DNA of 35,671 nt from Selenomonas bovis DSM 23594 (GCF_000381005.1 NZ_KB908400.1:1-35671), one strand, 5' to 3'; shown: positions 27,148 to 35,563, counted from the first letter of the stretch. Made by a program: numbers and translations. The notes: generated by a model not told the origin, from the sequence alone.

Positions 27148-29271
27148 TCACCGCTTCTTGAGCGTCTCCTTCTCGAGGCAGTAGCTGTTGTGCTGCGTGA
27201 CCTTCGCGCAGTAGCCCGGCAGCACGACGATGGTCGTCGTCGGCTCCTCGATGATGGCGGGGCCGTGGACGATATCACCGTAGACGAGGCGGTCGCCTGG
27301 GAAGACCGGCGTCATCTTGAGGTCGTCGAATTCCTTGAAGTAGATCTTGCGGAACGAGGAGCTCTTACCCTCCTCGTAGGCGAGGTCGCGGTTCGTCGGC
27401 AGTTTCGCCTCGGGGAGCTTCGCCTCGCGCTCATGCTTGCCGATGGCCTTGACGCGCCACGAGACGCACTCGATGTACGTATCGTCCTTGATGGAGAACG
27501 TACGCTCGTGTTCCTTGTGGAACGCCTGCTCCATCGCCTTGACGCCCGCCGGCGTGATCTCGAAGTCCTCGTTGAGATCCGCCGTGATGTTGACGGGCAG
27601 CTCGTAGACCTGGAACGGATAGTGCGCCTCCATGTAGAGCTCGATGCGCTGGTATTCCTTCTCGATGTGGTTGCGCGCGAAGAACTGCATCGCCTCGTCG
27701 CGCAGCGCCTTGAGGAGCGTGTTGACGCCCTTGTAGTCGAAATCCGCCGTCGTCGTGTAGTGGCTGCCGCTATACTCCGAGACGATATCGGAGAAGAGAC
27801 CGCCTGCCGCCGACAGGCCGCCCGCCGTGCGGGGGATCAGCAGGCGCTGCATCTCGAGGCCCTCGGCGAGCGCGATGGCGTGCAGGCCGCAGGCGCCGCC
27901 GCCCGCGACCATCGCATAGGCGCGCGGGTCGATGCCCTGCCAGATCGTGATGTCCTTGATCGCCGCGATCATGTTGACATTGACCGTCGCCCAGATGGAA
28001 TACGCCGCCTCCATGACCGTGATGCCGAGCGGCTCCGCGACGTGCTTCTTGATGGCTTCGCGCGCGAGTTCCGGGTAGAGCTTCATGCGACCGTCGTTGA
28101 AGAAGTCCGGGTTGAGGTAGCCGAGCACGCAGTTCGCGTCGGTGACCGTCGGCAGCGTGCCGCCGCGGTTGTAGCAGGCAGGCCCCGGCACCGAGCCGGC
28201 GCTCCTGGGACCGACGCGGATCATGCCGCCGTTGTCGACCCAGGCGATGGAGCCGCCGCCCGCACCGATGCTGTGGACGTTGACGCGCGAGATGCCCGGG
28301 ATCTCATCGCCGATGATGGCTTCTTTCGATACGGAGATTTCGCCGTCGATGACGCAGCTCACGTCGAACGTCGTGCCGCCCATGTCGAGCACGACGGCAT
28401 TCTTCTCATCGAGGTCGTCCATCGCGTACTTGCGCCCCGCGATTGGCGCCATCGACGGGCCGGAGTCGACGGAGTAGAGCGGCCGGTTCACGATCTCGTT
28501 CGTGCTCATGACGCCGCCCGCCGCGTTGAGCATGCCGACCTTGCCGATGAAGCCCGCGTCGTTGAGGCGGCTGTTGAGGTCGTTCGCGTAGCTCGAGATG
28601 AGCTTCCGCAGCGACGCGTCCATCGCCGCCGACACCCAGCGGCGGTACTCGCGGTTGCTCGGATTGACCTCCGAGCTCAGTACGACCGTGACCTCCGGCC
28701 AGACCTCGTGGATGATCTCGCGCGCCCGCCGCTCATGCGCGGGATTCACCGTAGACCAGAGGAAGCAGACCGCGATGGCCTCGACATTGTACCCTTTGAG
28801 CACGCGCGTCTGCTCGCGCACCGCCTCCTCGTCGAGCGGCGTATCAACGCCGCCCTCGGAGTTGATGCGCTCCTTGACCGGCAGCGTCAGATAGCGCGGC
28901 ACGAACGGCTCCGGATAGTCGAGGAACATATCGAACGGATTCTTGTTCGGCCCCTCGCGGAACAGGAACACATCGCGGAAGCCCTCCGTGCAGAGGATGC
29001 CGACCTTCCCGCACTTCTTCTCGACGACGGCGTTCGTCGCGATCGTCGAACCGTGCGTGAAGATGCCCGCGTTCACGACGCTGATGTCCTTGAGGAAATC
29101 GTCGAACGGCTCCTCATAGTGCTCGGCCGCGACCTTGAGCGCGCCGAGGATGCCCTCCGTCCAGTCATGCGGCGTCGTCGGAGACTTGAACACATTGACG
29201 CTGCCATTTTCATCTACCACAGCGGCATCCGTGAACGTGCCGCCGACATCAACACATGCATATTTCGACAT
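27148..29271 (-). CDS. Hydantoinase/oxoprolinase subunit A (ATP-dependent, HyuA type)
   Basis: ATP-binding subunit of the hydantoinase A/oxoprolinase/acetone-carboxylase-like superfamily; partners cleave or carboxylate cyclic amides or ketones using ATP. The 707 residues show the actin-like phosphate motifs VDVGGTFTDAAVVD (about 7-20) and VVLDMGGTTFDVS, then the conserved GAGGGSIAWVDNGGMIRVGPRSAGSVPGPACYNRGG and MVAGGGACGLHAIALAEGL. I use the second ATG (29271), because GGGAGG is eight bases before it and only two before the first. It follows hyuB by 15 bases. The exact substrate (5-oxoproline, N-methylhydantoin or other) cannot be decided. Confidence 0.9.
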   Translation of the reverse strand: MSKYACVDVGGTFTDAAVVDENGSVNVFKSPTTPHDWTEGILGALKVAAEHYEEPFDDFLKDISVVNAGIFTHGSTIATNAVVEKKCGKVGILCTEGFRDVFLFREGPNKNPFDMFLDYPEPFVPRYLTLPVKERINSEGGVDTPLDEEAVREQTRVLKGYNVEAIAVCFLWSTVNPAHERRAREIIHEVWPEVTVVLSSEVNPSNREYRRWVSAAMDASLRKLISSYANDLNSRLNDAGFIGKVGMLNAAGGVMSTNEIVNRPLYSVDSGPSMAPIAGRKYAMDDLDEKNAVVLDMGGTTFDVSCVIDGEISVSKEAIIGDEIPGISRVNVHSIGAGGGSIAWVDNGGMIRVGPRSAGSVPGPACYNRGGTLPTVTDANCVLGYLNPDFFNDGRMKLYPELAREAIKKHVAEPLGITVMEAAYSIWATVNVNMIAAIKDITIWQGIDPRAYAMVAGGGACGLHAIALAEGLEMQRLLIPRTAGGLSAAGGLFSDIVSEYSGSHYTTTADFDYKGVNTLLKALRDEAMQFFARNHIEKEYQRIELYMEAHYPFQVYELPVNITADLNEDFEITPAGVKAMEQAFHKEHERTFSIKDDTYIECVSWRVKAIGKHEREAKLPEAKLPTNRDLAYEEGKSSSFRKIYFKEFDDLKMTPVFPGDRLVYGDIVHGPAIIEEPTTTIVVLPGYCAKVTQHNSYCLEKETLKKR

Positions 29272-29286
29272 GGTCATACCCTCCCA

Positions 29287-31068
29287 TCAACGCGCAGCCT
29301 TCATCGAGGCGCGCAGCTTCTCGCTCGCCTCGACATCCGGCACGAACTTCTCCTTGGAATCATCGACGATGACGCCGTAGACCTCCTTCGCGAATTCCTT
29401 CGTGATCCAGCCCTCGCGCACGCGGTGGCACACGAGCTCCATATCGCGCTCGAGCGGATCGCCGTAGCCGCCGCCCGACGAGCTCTCCGAGACGATGGCC
29501 TCATCCTTCGAGATGGCCGGCTCCGCAAAGGGCGGCAGCTCCTCACGCGAGCCCTCGCCCTCGGCGAGCTTGTACTTCCAGGCCGCGGACTTGTGGCCGT
29601 CGCGGCCGCCCGCCGCGCCTTTCGGCGGATTGTCGATGCCGTCACAGCTGTACGCGCAGGTCACAGGGTCCTTGCGCGCCGTCATCACGAACTTGCACGA
29701 GGGCGCCGAATCGTATTTGCCCGCGCCGACGGAGTCCGGCAGCACCTCCTCCGAGATCACCTTGAACGGATACTGCTGCTCGAGCACCTCCGTCGAGTTC
29801 CAGTTCATCGCGCCGCCCGTCACGGGATACTGGTACGTCACCCAGCCGTCGTAGCCGTTGACCGCCGGGCCGCCCGTCATGCCGCAGAAGATCTGGTTGA
29901 CATACGGCGCGTTCCCCTTGCGCCAATCCTTGCCGGAGACGACCGCGACCGCCGGACACTGCGTCGCGCCGCCCTCCGCCATGCCTTTCTTGTCCGTGAT
30001 CTCGTTCATGAGCGCCTGCACGCCGGAGATCACGCGGTCCGCGAGGTTCGTTGTCGCCATCGAGGACGAGTACGGCGCCTTCGCCTTGCCGATGACGCAG
30101 CCCTCGCGCATCTTCACCTTGATCTGGCTCATCGCCCCGTCGTTGCAGGGGATGTCGCAGGGCATGCGGTTCAGCACGCCCGTCACGGCGCTCGCGAGCG
30201 TCGTCGCCTCGCACATATTAAGACCGCACGGCAGCGAGTCCGCGTTTTTCGTGAAATCAAACGCGATCGTCCCATCCTCAGGATGCGTATCGCACTCAAT
30301 GTGGATCGTGATCTCCGGTACGACGCCCTCGATGGCATCCGCTTTGATGTCGTACTCGTAATGGCCCTTCGGCAGCTGCTTGAGCTCCTCGCGCATGCGC
30401 TTCGCGCCGTACGCCTGATACGCCTCGCAGAAGTCCTTGATCTTCTCGTTGCCGTACTCCGCGCAGAGCGCCGCGAGCCGCTTCTCGCCGACGCGCGACG
30501 AGCCAACGCAGGCGAGATAGTCGCCGTACCACATCTCCGGCACGCGGTTGTGCATCTGCGCGATCTTGATGATGTCCGCGACATCCTTGTAATCGCGCTG
30601 GATCTTGATGCACGGCCAGTCGATCGCACCCTCCTCGAACATGTCGCGCGCCGTCGGCGCGTACGTGCTCGGAATGGCGTTGCCGATATCCGCCTGATGC
30701 CCCTTCGTGACTGCGAAGAACATCAGCTCCCCCTCGTTGAACACCGGCGCGATGTACGTGTAGTCCGCATGGTGCGTATTGCCATGATATGGCGAATTGT
30801 TGAGGAAGAGATCGCCCTGCTGGATGCCGTCCGGATGCGAAAAGCACGGGCTCACCGTGAGGCCCATATTCGCGCAGTGCACGGGGATGCTCTCCGCGAG
30901 CGCGATGACCTTGCCGTTGCGGTCGCAGATGGCGGTCGAGAGGTCGTGGCAGACGCTCATCAACTGTGAACGCGCCGTGCGCATCAGCGTGTTCGTCATC
31001 TCGAGCCCGATGCTGTAAAGCCGGCTCGAGAGCACCGACATCAGATACGGTTCCATTGTCTTGCTCAT
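29287..31068 (-). CDS. Hydantoinase/oxoprolinase subunit B (HyuB type)
   Basis: Catalytic partner of the A subunit. The 593-residue protein begins MSKTMEPYLMSVLSSRLYSIGLEMTNTLMRTARSQLMSVCHDLSTAICDRNGKVIAL. It carries the family patterns QQGDLFLNNSPYHGNTHHADYTYIAPVF, CGLNMCEATTLASAVTGVLN, and GGRDGHKSAAWKYKLAEGEGSREE followed by SSSGGGYGDPLERD. The ATG at 31068 has AAGGAGG upstream; the frame stays open back to 31230 through a leader hairpin, but that part is not homologous. It is first in the hyuB-hyuA operon, with a promoter at 31244-31272. Confidence 0.9.
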   Translation of the reverse strand: MSKTMEPYLMSVLSSRLYSIGLEMTNTLMRTARSQLMSVCHDLSTAICDRNGKVIALAESIPVHCANMGLTVSPCFSHPDGIQQGDLFLNNSPYHGNTHHADYTYIAPVFNEGELMFFAVTKGHQADIGNAIPSTYAPTARDMFEEGAIDWPCIKIQRDYKDVADIIKIAQMHNRVPEMWYGDYLACVGSSRVGEKRLAALCAEYGNEKIKDFCEAYQAYGAKRMREELKQLPKGHYEYDIKADAIEGVVPEITIHIECDTHPEDGTIAFDFTKNADSLPCGLNMCEATTLASAVTGVLNRMPCDIPCNDGAMSQIKVKMREGCVIGKAKAPYSSSMATTNLADRVISGVQALMNEITDKKGMAEGGATQCPAVAVVSGKDWRKGNAPYVNQIFCGMTGGPAVNGYDGWVTYQYPVTGGAMNWNSTEVLEQQYPFKVISEEVLPDSVGAGKYDSAPSCKFVMTARKDPVTCAYSCDGIDNPPKGAAGGRDGHKSAAWKYKLAEGEGSREELPPFAEPAISKDEAIVSESSSGGGYGDPLERDMELVCHRVREGWITKEFAKEVYGVIVDDSKEKFVPDVEASEKLRASMKAAR

Positions 31069-31171
31069 AGCAGATACCTCCTTGCTGAACGAGGCGCCAA
31101 AGCCCGCTGCCCGGCGCGAATCTACAAGACTTCGTAATCTTGATTCATCCACAGAAAAACATCCTGGTAAC

Positions 31172-31217
31172 ACAAAAGGACAACGATATCTTTCGTCAGA
31201 CATCGTTGTCCTTTTGT
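31172..31217 (-). other. Leader hairpin of the hyuBA operon (possible attenuator)
   Basis: A perfect 16-bp stem (ACAAAAGGACAACGAT with its complement) and a 14-base loop in the transcribed leader, about 20 bases after the predicted start. On the minus strand the stem ends CCTTTTGTGTT, a U-rich but broken tract. It may be a conditional terminator or a stabiliser. Confidence 0.55.
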
Positions 31218-31223
31218 TCCGTT

Positions 31224-31306
31224 TGTTCATCTATGTTGAACATAATATAACATAGATTCTCGCCCCTGTCAATCCGTTTTTAAAAATTGTTCATTTATAA
31301 TGAACC
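31224..31306 (-). promoter_or_regulatory. hyuBA promoter flanked by two identical-type operators
   Basis: The promoter TTGACA (31272-31267), 17 bases, TATATT (31249-31244) on the minus strand is near consensus. Operator 1 (31224-31242) is TGTTCA-N7-TGAACA just after the -10 box. Operator 2 (31288-31306) is TGTTCA-N7-TGAACC upstream of the -35 box. Their centres are 64 bp apart, about six helical turns. This suits repression by looping, or one protein acting at both places. No regulator gene is adjacent. Confidence 0.82.
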
Positions 31307-31323
31307 AGAGAGGCAGGCGCCTT

Positions 31324-31464
31324 TCATTTCTGCGCGATCGTCTGCGTCAGCACCTGGATGCTGTCGTTGAGCGCTCCAAGCCGTGCCTCGATGCGCACGA
31401 GCAGGAACGCCGTCACCGCCATCGGGAACCCGAGATTTCCGATCAACGTAAAAAAGTCCTGCAT
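31324..31464 (-). CDS. YvrJ-like small membrane protein
   Basis: The 46-residue peptide, MQDFFTLIGNLGFPMAVTAFLLVRIEARLGALNDSIQVLTQTIA, has one hydrophobic helix (about 5-22) and an amphipathic tail, the pattern of the YvrJ family of Firmicute small proteins with no established function. The ATG has a strong AAGGAGGTG site, which rules out the upstream in-frame start. It lies 92 bases after the chemoreceptor gene on the same strand. Confidence 0.8.
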   Translation of the reverse strand: MQDFFTLIGNLGFPMAVTAFLLVRIEARLGALNDSIQVLTQTIAQK

Positions 31465-31556
31465 GCTCTCACCTCCTTCTGAGATGATACATGCAGGAAC
31501 CTTTGCTTTTGACAACGATGTGACGGGCGCGCAGATGGACGCCCCCTAGGCGGGCT

Positions 31557-32375
31557 TTAGACCTCGCCCGCCATCTTCTCGATGCGCGCGGACGTCTGGT
31601 GCAGGGTGTTGCTCTCGTTAGAGATCTGGCGGATGAGCTCCGCCTGCGCGACGTTGACCTCCGTGAGCTGGGCGATTTCCCTGTTCAGCGCGTGAATGGA
31701 GTTGCGAATCTTCATGAGGATGTCCGTGATCTGCTGCGCGGAGTCCGAGCTGTTCTCCGCCAGCTTCCGAACCTCGTCGGCGACGACGGCGAAGCCGCGC
31801 CCCTGCTCGCCCGCGCGCGCCGCCTCGATGGCGGCGTTGAGCCCGAGCATGTTCGTCTGCGTCGCGACGGTCTTGATGAAGTCGATGACTTTGTCCGTCT
31901 CGACGACCTGCGCCGCCGCCTCACTCGTGAGCTTCTTGAGGCTCTTGCCGCTGTCAGCGAGCGTCTCCGCCTTCTCCGAGATCATGGCGAGCGCCTTCGC
32001 GAGCGCTTCCGTCGCCTGGCGCAGCTCCTCCGCCGTCTCGTGCATGGCGCGCTGATGCTCGAGCGACTGGTGCACGGCGACGGCGCCGACGACCTCGCCG
32101 CCCTCCTCGAGCGGGATGCTGACCGCCACGTAAGGCACGCCGTAGATTTCTTTCTTCACCTGCACGACGACGCGGCGACGCTCCCGCATCGCCACGGCGA
32201 CCGCCGCCTCCGGCTTCACCGCCTTACCGACGACGACCGTCGCGGCGAGCTCCTCGATGGAGTTCGCTGCGACCCATTTCTCGCGGTCGGCGACCACCAT
32301 GCCGACGCGCTGCGTCATGAGCTGCGGCAGCAGCGGCGTCACCGCACAGAATGCCTCCAGGATCGTACTTGCCAT
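31557..32375 (-). CDS. Soluble methyl-accepting chemotaxis-type receptor
   Basis: A 272-residue cytoplasmic signal transducer without transmembrane segments. Residues about 1-115 form a sensor region of unassigned fold ([34 protein letters not shown] resembles a PAS/Cache-like strand set). Residues about 120-272 are a short coiled coil with the receptor signalling tip: [51 protein letters not shown]. The ATG follows GAGGGGGAG. Such short receptors are common in clostridia and Negativicutes and are expected to contact CheA/CheW. The ligand is unknown. A terminator separates it from the recD2 remnant upstream. Confidence 0.88.
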   Translation of the reverse strand: MASTILEAFCAVTPLLPQLMTQRVGMVVADREKWVAANSIEELAATVVVGKAVKPEAAVAVAMRERRRVVVQVKKEIYGVPYVAVSIPLEEGGEVVGAVAVHQSLEHQRAMHETAEELRQATEALAKALAMISEKAETLADSGKSLKKLTSEAAAQVVETDKVIDFIKTVATQTNMLGLNAAIEAARAGEQGRGFAVVADEVRKLAENSSDSAQQITDILMKIRNSIHALNREIAQLTEVNVAQAELIRQISNESNTLHQTSARIEKMAGEV

Positions 32376-32448
32376 TTCGACTCCCCCTCATCCAGTCTCC
32401 GCGCCTTCGCGCGTACTGATTTCTCTTGCTATATCTTTCGCCAGAAAA

Positions 32449-32493
32449 AGCGGATTCCCTGCCGGAACATCTTTTTCCCGCGGGAAATCCGCT
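32449..32493 (-). terminator. Terminator after the recD2 remnant
   Basis: On the minus strand AGCGGATTTCCC pairs with GGGAATCCGCT (one bulge), followed by TTTTTC. The original 3' end of the helicase gene is therefore intact. Confidence 0.8.
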
Positions 32494-32527
32494 GTCTTTT
32501 TGCAAAAAGGAAGTGCGCCGCGCGCCC

Positions 32528-33425
32528 CTACAGCGCCTGTGCGAGCCGCTCGGCGAGCAGCGTGTAGCGGCGCTTCGTGCGGTCATTCTCGACGGCGGTC
32601 TGGAGGGCGGCTTTGGAGCCGAGGAGGATGACGAGGGTTTTCGCGCGGGTGACGGCGGTGTAGAGGAGATTCCTTTGGAGCATGACGTGATGGCCGGGCA
32701 CGAGGGGCAGGAGGATGACGGGGTATTCGCTGCCCTGGCTCTTGTGGACGCTCATGGCGTAGGCGAGCGTGAGCTCGCCGATCTCGACGCGCTCGTAGTC
32801 GACGGTCGTCTCGGCGAAGCGGACGGTGAGGTGGTCGGACTCGAGCTCGCGGATGTAGCCGATGTCACCGTTGAAAACATGCTTTTGGTAGTTGTTCTTC
32901 GTCTGCATGACTTTGTCGCCGAGACGGAAGGTCACGACGCTGTTCGTGTACTCGGACTTCGCGGGGCTCGGCGGGTTGAGGGCGGCCTGGAGGCGGCGGT
33001 TGAGGCTGTCGACGCCGCAGTCCTGGCGGTGCATGGGCGAGAGCACCTGGATATCGCTGAGCGGCGAGTAGCCCTCGGCGGGGAGCTCACGCGCGCAGAG
33101 GTCGACGATGCGATTGGCTGTCGCCGCGGCGTCAGGCAGCTCGTAGAACCGGAAATCGCCGGCAGCGGAGCACTCCGGCAGCCGTCCCTGGTTGATGGCG
33201 TGTGCGTTGAGGACGATGCGGCTCGCCTCATCCTGGCGGAATACCTCGGTGAGACAGACGCTCGGGATGACGCCTGAGCGCAGGATGTCCTTGAGCACAG
33301 CCCCCGGGCCGACGGCGGGGAGCTGGTCGACGTCGCCGACGAGGATGAGGTGGCAGCCCGCAGGCACCGCCTCGAGGAAATGGCGCATGAGCACGATGTC
33401 CATCATCGAGACTTCATCGAGGATG
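32528..33425 (-). pseudogene. recD2: RecD2-type helicase, 3' part only
   Basis: About 300 residues remain, starting exactly at the Walker B motif (IILDEVSMMD) and running through GDVDQLPAVGPGAVLKDIL, VFRQDEASRIVLNAHAIN, a UvrD-like segment with AYAMSVHKSQGSEYPVILLPL, and LLYTAVTRAKTLVILLGS at the C-terminus. RecD2 proteins are usually over 700 residues. The N-terminal half, including Walker A, is absent. At about 33425 the sequence changes into the 3' end of a hydrogenase gene on the other strand. The frame continues 23 bases into that DNA to an ATG without a ribosome site. Not functional as a helicase. Confidence 0.85.
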
Positions 33426-33716
33426 ATGGCGGCCGTCAGGAGCGGCACGAGCCCCTACGACTTCATCGAGGTCATGGCGTGCCCCGGCGGCTGCGCGGGC
33501 GGCGGCGGCCAGCCGCTCGGCACGACGCGCGCCATCACGAAAGAACGCATCGCCTCCCTCTACGCGATCGACCGCAGTCTGCCGCACAGGAAGTCGCACG
33601 AGAACCCCGTGATCCAGAAGCTCTACGAGCGCGACCTCGGCGCCCCGCTGAGCCCGAAAGCGCACGACCTCCTGCACACGACCTACCACGAGATCCCGCC
33701 GGCGTGCACGTTCTGA
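33426..33716 (+). pseudogene. Second [FeFe] hydrogenase gene, last 96 codons only
   Basis: From the ATG at 33426 to the stop, the translation MAAVRSGTSPYDFIEVMACPGGCAGGGGQPLGTTRAITKERIASLY... matches HydA residues 487-582 without gaps, at about 81% identity. It keeps the L3 H-cluster motif but lacks L1, L2 and all accessory cluster domains. It has no ribosome site or promoter. The first 80 or so bases are nearly identical to hydA, including a shared AGG arginine codon; the remainder is more diverged. It is a remnant of a paralogue, and a terminator still follows it. Confidence 0.88.
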
Positions 33717-33743
33717 AGCCGCCGGTATCTACAAGCATAGAGA

Positions 33744-33776
33744 AGCCCCGGACACCTTCTATAGATGTCCGGGCTT
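33744..33776 (+). terminator. Terminator after the hydrogenase remnant
   Basis: AGCCCCGGACA pairs with TGTCCGGGCT (one bulged C), followed by TTTT. It is probably the native terminator of the lost second hydrogenase operon. Confidence 0.75.
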
Positions 33777-34034
33777 TTCCGCGCGGCGCGGCTTCCCCAG
33801 CGCGCCTTTCTCATCTCTCCCCTGTGCCCTGCTTGCGGAGCTTCGCCGCGAGTTTCGGCAGCGCCTTCTGTCGAAAGCAGGCGTAATAGCGGATGTTCGC
33901 CGCCGCATCCTCATCGGCAGGGACTGCTGCCGCCAGGTCAAAGACGACCTCAAGGCGCAGATCGCCGCCATCGAACGCTACGAAGCCGCCTCGGACACCG
34001 ATTTCACGGAATGAACGGATGTGAACAAGAGCTG
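33777..34034. other. Stretch without a convincing gene
   Basis: Between the hydA2 terminator and the AAA ATPase I see no start with a ribosome site. One plus-strand frame is open to a TGA at about 34013. Its last part reads LRREFRQRLLSKAGVIADVRRRILIGRDCCRQVKDDLKAQIAAIERYEAASDTDFTE, which has protein-like composition and could be the tail of a lost gene. I do not recognise it. A minus-strand frame (33811-34056, TTG start) looks less likely. Confidence 0.3.
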
Positions 34035-35462
34035 TTATTTTTCGTCGTTTCGCCAAGCGGCACTATCTAACGAATAAAGATCTGGTATCTGAAGCAGGAC
34101 TGCCCCTTCCCTCTGCGCGCGCTCCCTGACCGGCTGCGTATAACCACTCCTGCTGAAGAAGACATACCACCTCTTCTTCACCTGCGGAAATGCCATCGCC
34201 GCCGTGAGAAGGTCCTCATACTCTTCCATCGGCATGGGGCGGCTCTGGTATTTGCATTCGCAGAAAAGCCCCTGGGTCCCGCTTTCATCGAGCGCGAGCA
34301 CATCCACATCGTCCTGCTGCCGCAGCACCGGATTCGTCCCCCACCATTTGCCGATGTGCGCGGGAAGGAACGGCAGCGCGCTCAACTTTGCCATGCGCAG
34401 CAGATAGGAACAGCAGACCTGCTCGAAGACTGGCCCCATGTAATCGGCGATGCCCGCCATGATCCGCTTCGCCGTCTCCTCTTCCCCGAGCAGCGCATAG
34501 AAACTCCGCTTGGAGAAGACGTACCGATACCAGAATGTGTAATAGAAATCTGTCAGGATATAGATGCCCTTCTTGCTCGTCCGCGCCTCTCCGCAGGGAA
34601 CGATTTTCCTGACGAGACGGATATTCTGCAAGACCGAGAGATACTTGCTGCACTTGCCGGCGGGCTCGTGAATCCGGTCCGCAATCATTTGCACCTTATT
34701 GGCACCGGTAGCGATCGCCTCCAAGATGCTGTTGTATACCACCGGTTCGCGCAATTCCATCCGCAAGAGCATCTGCGGCTCATCGTTCAGGAACGTGCTC
34801 TCCGGCAAGACCTGATGCGCGAGGTTCTGCTCGATGCTTTCCTGCTCATCAAAGGCATTGAGATAGCGAGGAATCCCGCCGAGGATCCCGTATGCCAACA
34901 GCCGCTCCTCCTCGCTGTAATGTGGAAAAAAGGACGCGCTATCGAAGTAATCGAAAGGCAGGACTTCCATCTGCCCCGTGATCCTGCCGTAAAGCGGGCT
35001 CTTGTACCCCATGACATCATTGACCATGAAACTGACGCTGGAGCCACAGAGCACCAACATGATGTTCTGCTGCTGCCATGCGTGATCGATCGCGTGCTGC
35101 AAGATGCTCTTGATTGACGCGTTCTGAGCTGCCAGGAAGGGAAACTCATCGATGATCAGGATGGTCTTCTCCGGGCGCGGTGCCGCCTGCTTGCCAAAAT
35201 AGGCAAACGCCCGCTCCCAATCGGGAAACGGCGCTAAGAACGCATCGGCGAAATACTCCTGGAGCGACTGGGAAAAGTCCTGCAGGTTCAGAGCATCGTT
35301 CTTCTCCTGCGCCGGGAAGAAGATGACCGGCTGCCCCTTGGCAAATTCCTGCAAGATCGTCGTCTTGCCCACGCGTCTCCGCCCATACATGACGAGGAAC
35401 TCGAATCGCCGGGACCCCGCCATACGCTGCAAGACCGCGAGTTCTTTTTTCCGCCCAATCAT
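34035..35462 (-). CDS. AAA ATPase with C-terminal DUF234 nuclease-like domain
   Basis: The 475 residues belong to the archaeal-type ATPase_2/DUF234 group. The P-loop is GRRRVGKTT (27-35, Lys33) and Walker B is ILIIDEFPF (Asp105, Glu106), followed by a sensor-like VLCGSSVSFM. A winged-helix segment lies near 265-320, and a C-terminal domain has a PD-(D/E)XK-like pattern (DDVDVLALDESGTQGLFCECKYQSRP, about 395-420). The role is unknown; such genes are often accessory and sporadically distributed. The ATG has GGAGGAGGAG upstream. Base composition is visibly less GC-rich than in neighbouring genes, suggesting acquisition. It lies just behind a promoter embedded in 15-bp repeats. Confidence 0.88.
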   Translation of the reverse strand: MIGRKKELAVLQRMAGSRRFEFLVMYGRRRVGKTTILQEFAKGQPVIFFPAQEKNDALNLQDFSQSLQEYFADAFLAPFPDWERAFAYFGKQAAPRPEKTILIIDEFPFLAAQNASIKSILQHAIDHAWQQQNIMLVLCGSSVSFMVNDVMGYKSPLYGRITGQMEVLPFDYFDSASFFPHYSEEERLLAYGILGGIPRYLNAFDEQESIEQNLAHQVLPESTFLNDEPQMLLRMELREPVVYNSILEAIATGANKVQMIADRIHEPAGKCSKYLSVLQNIRLVRKIVPCGEARTSKKGIYILTDFYYTFWYRYVFSKRSFYALLGEEETAKRIMAGIADYMGPVFEQVCCSYLLRMAKLSALPFLPAHIGKWWGTNPVLRQQDDVDVLALDESGTQGLFCECKYQSRPMPMEEYEDLLTAAMAFPQVKKRWYVFFSRSGYTQPVRERAQREGAVLLQIPDLYSLDSAAWRNDEK

Positions 35463-35482
35463 GTCTTCTCCTCCTCCGGTAA

Positions 35483-35541
35483 AGTAATATACTCTAAAGT
35501 ATCATACTCTAGAGTATATTACTTTGGAGTATATTCTGCAA
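35483..35541 (-). promoter_or_regulatory. Promoter within tandem 15-bp palindromic iterons
   Basis: Three complete 15-bp units start at 35483, 35498 and 35513, each AGTA-N3-TACT followed by TYT and two purines; a partial fourth starts at 35528. Each unit is itself a palindrome. Together, the arms at 35481-35495 and 35511-35525 form a perfect 15-bp inverted repeat. On the minus strand TTGCAG (35541-35536), 17 bases, TATACT (35518-35513) makes a promoter whose -10 box lies inside the third unit. The layout predicts a repressor that binds cooperatively and controls the ATPase gene. Confidence 0.8.
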
Positions 35542-35563
35542 TCTCTGAAAAAGCCATTCTTCG

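Noticed and set aside
26890-30969. A 1359-codon open frame on the plus strand, antisense to hyuA and hyuB
   Set aside because: It is Arg/Asp/Ala/Leu-rich with no domains, and arises from GC-biased third positions of two well-supported genes on the other strand.
33811-34056. An 81-codon minus-strand frame starting with TTG
   Set aside because: No ribosome site, unusual start and no recognisable sequence; the opposite strand looks no less coded.
35483-35541. Short tandem repeats as a CRISPR fragment or plasmid replication origin
   Set aside because: The units have no spacers, are only 15 bp, and overlap a promoter; there is no replication protein or cas gene.
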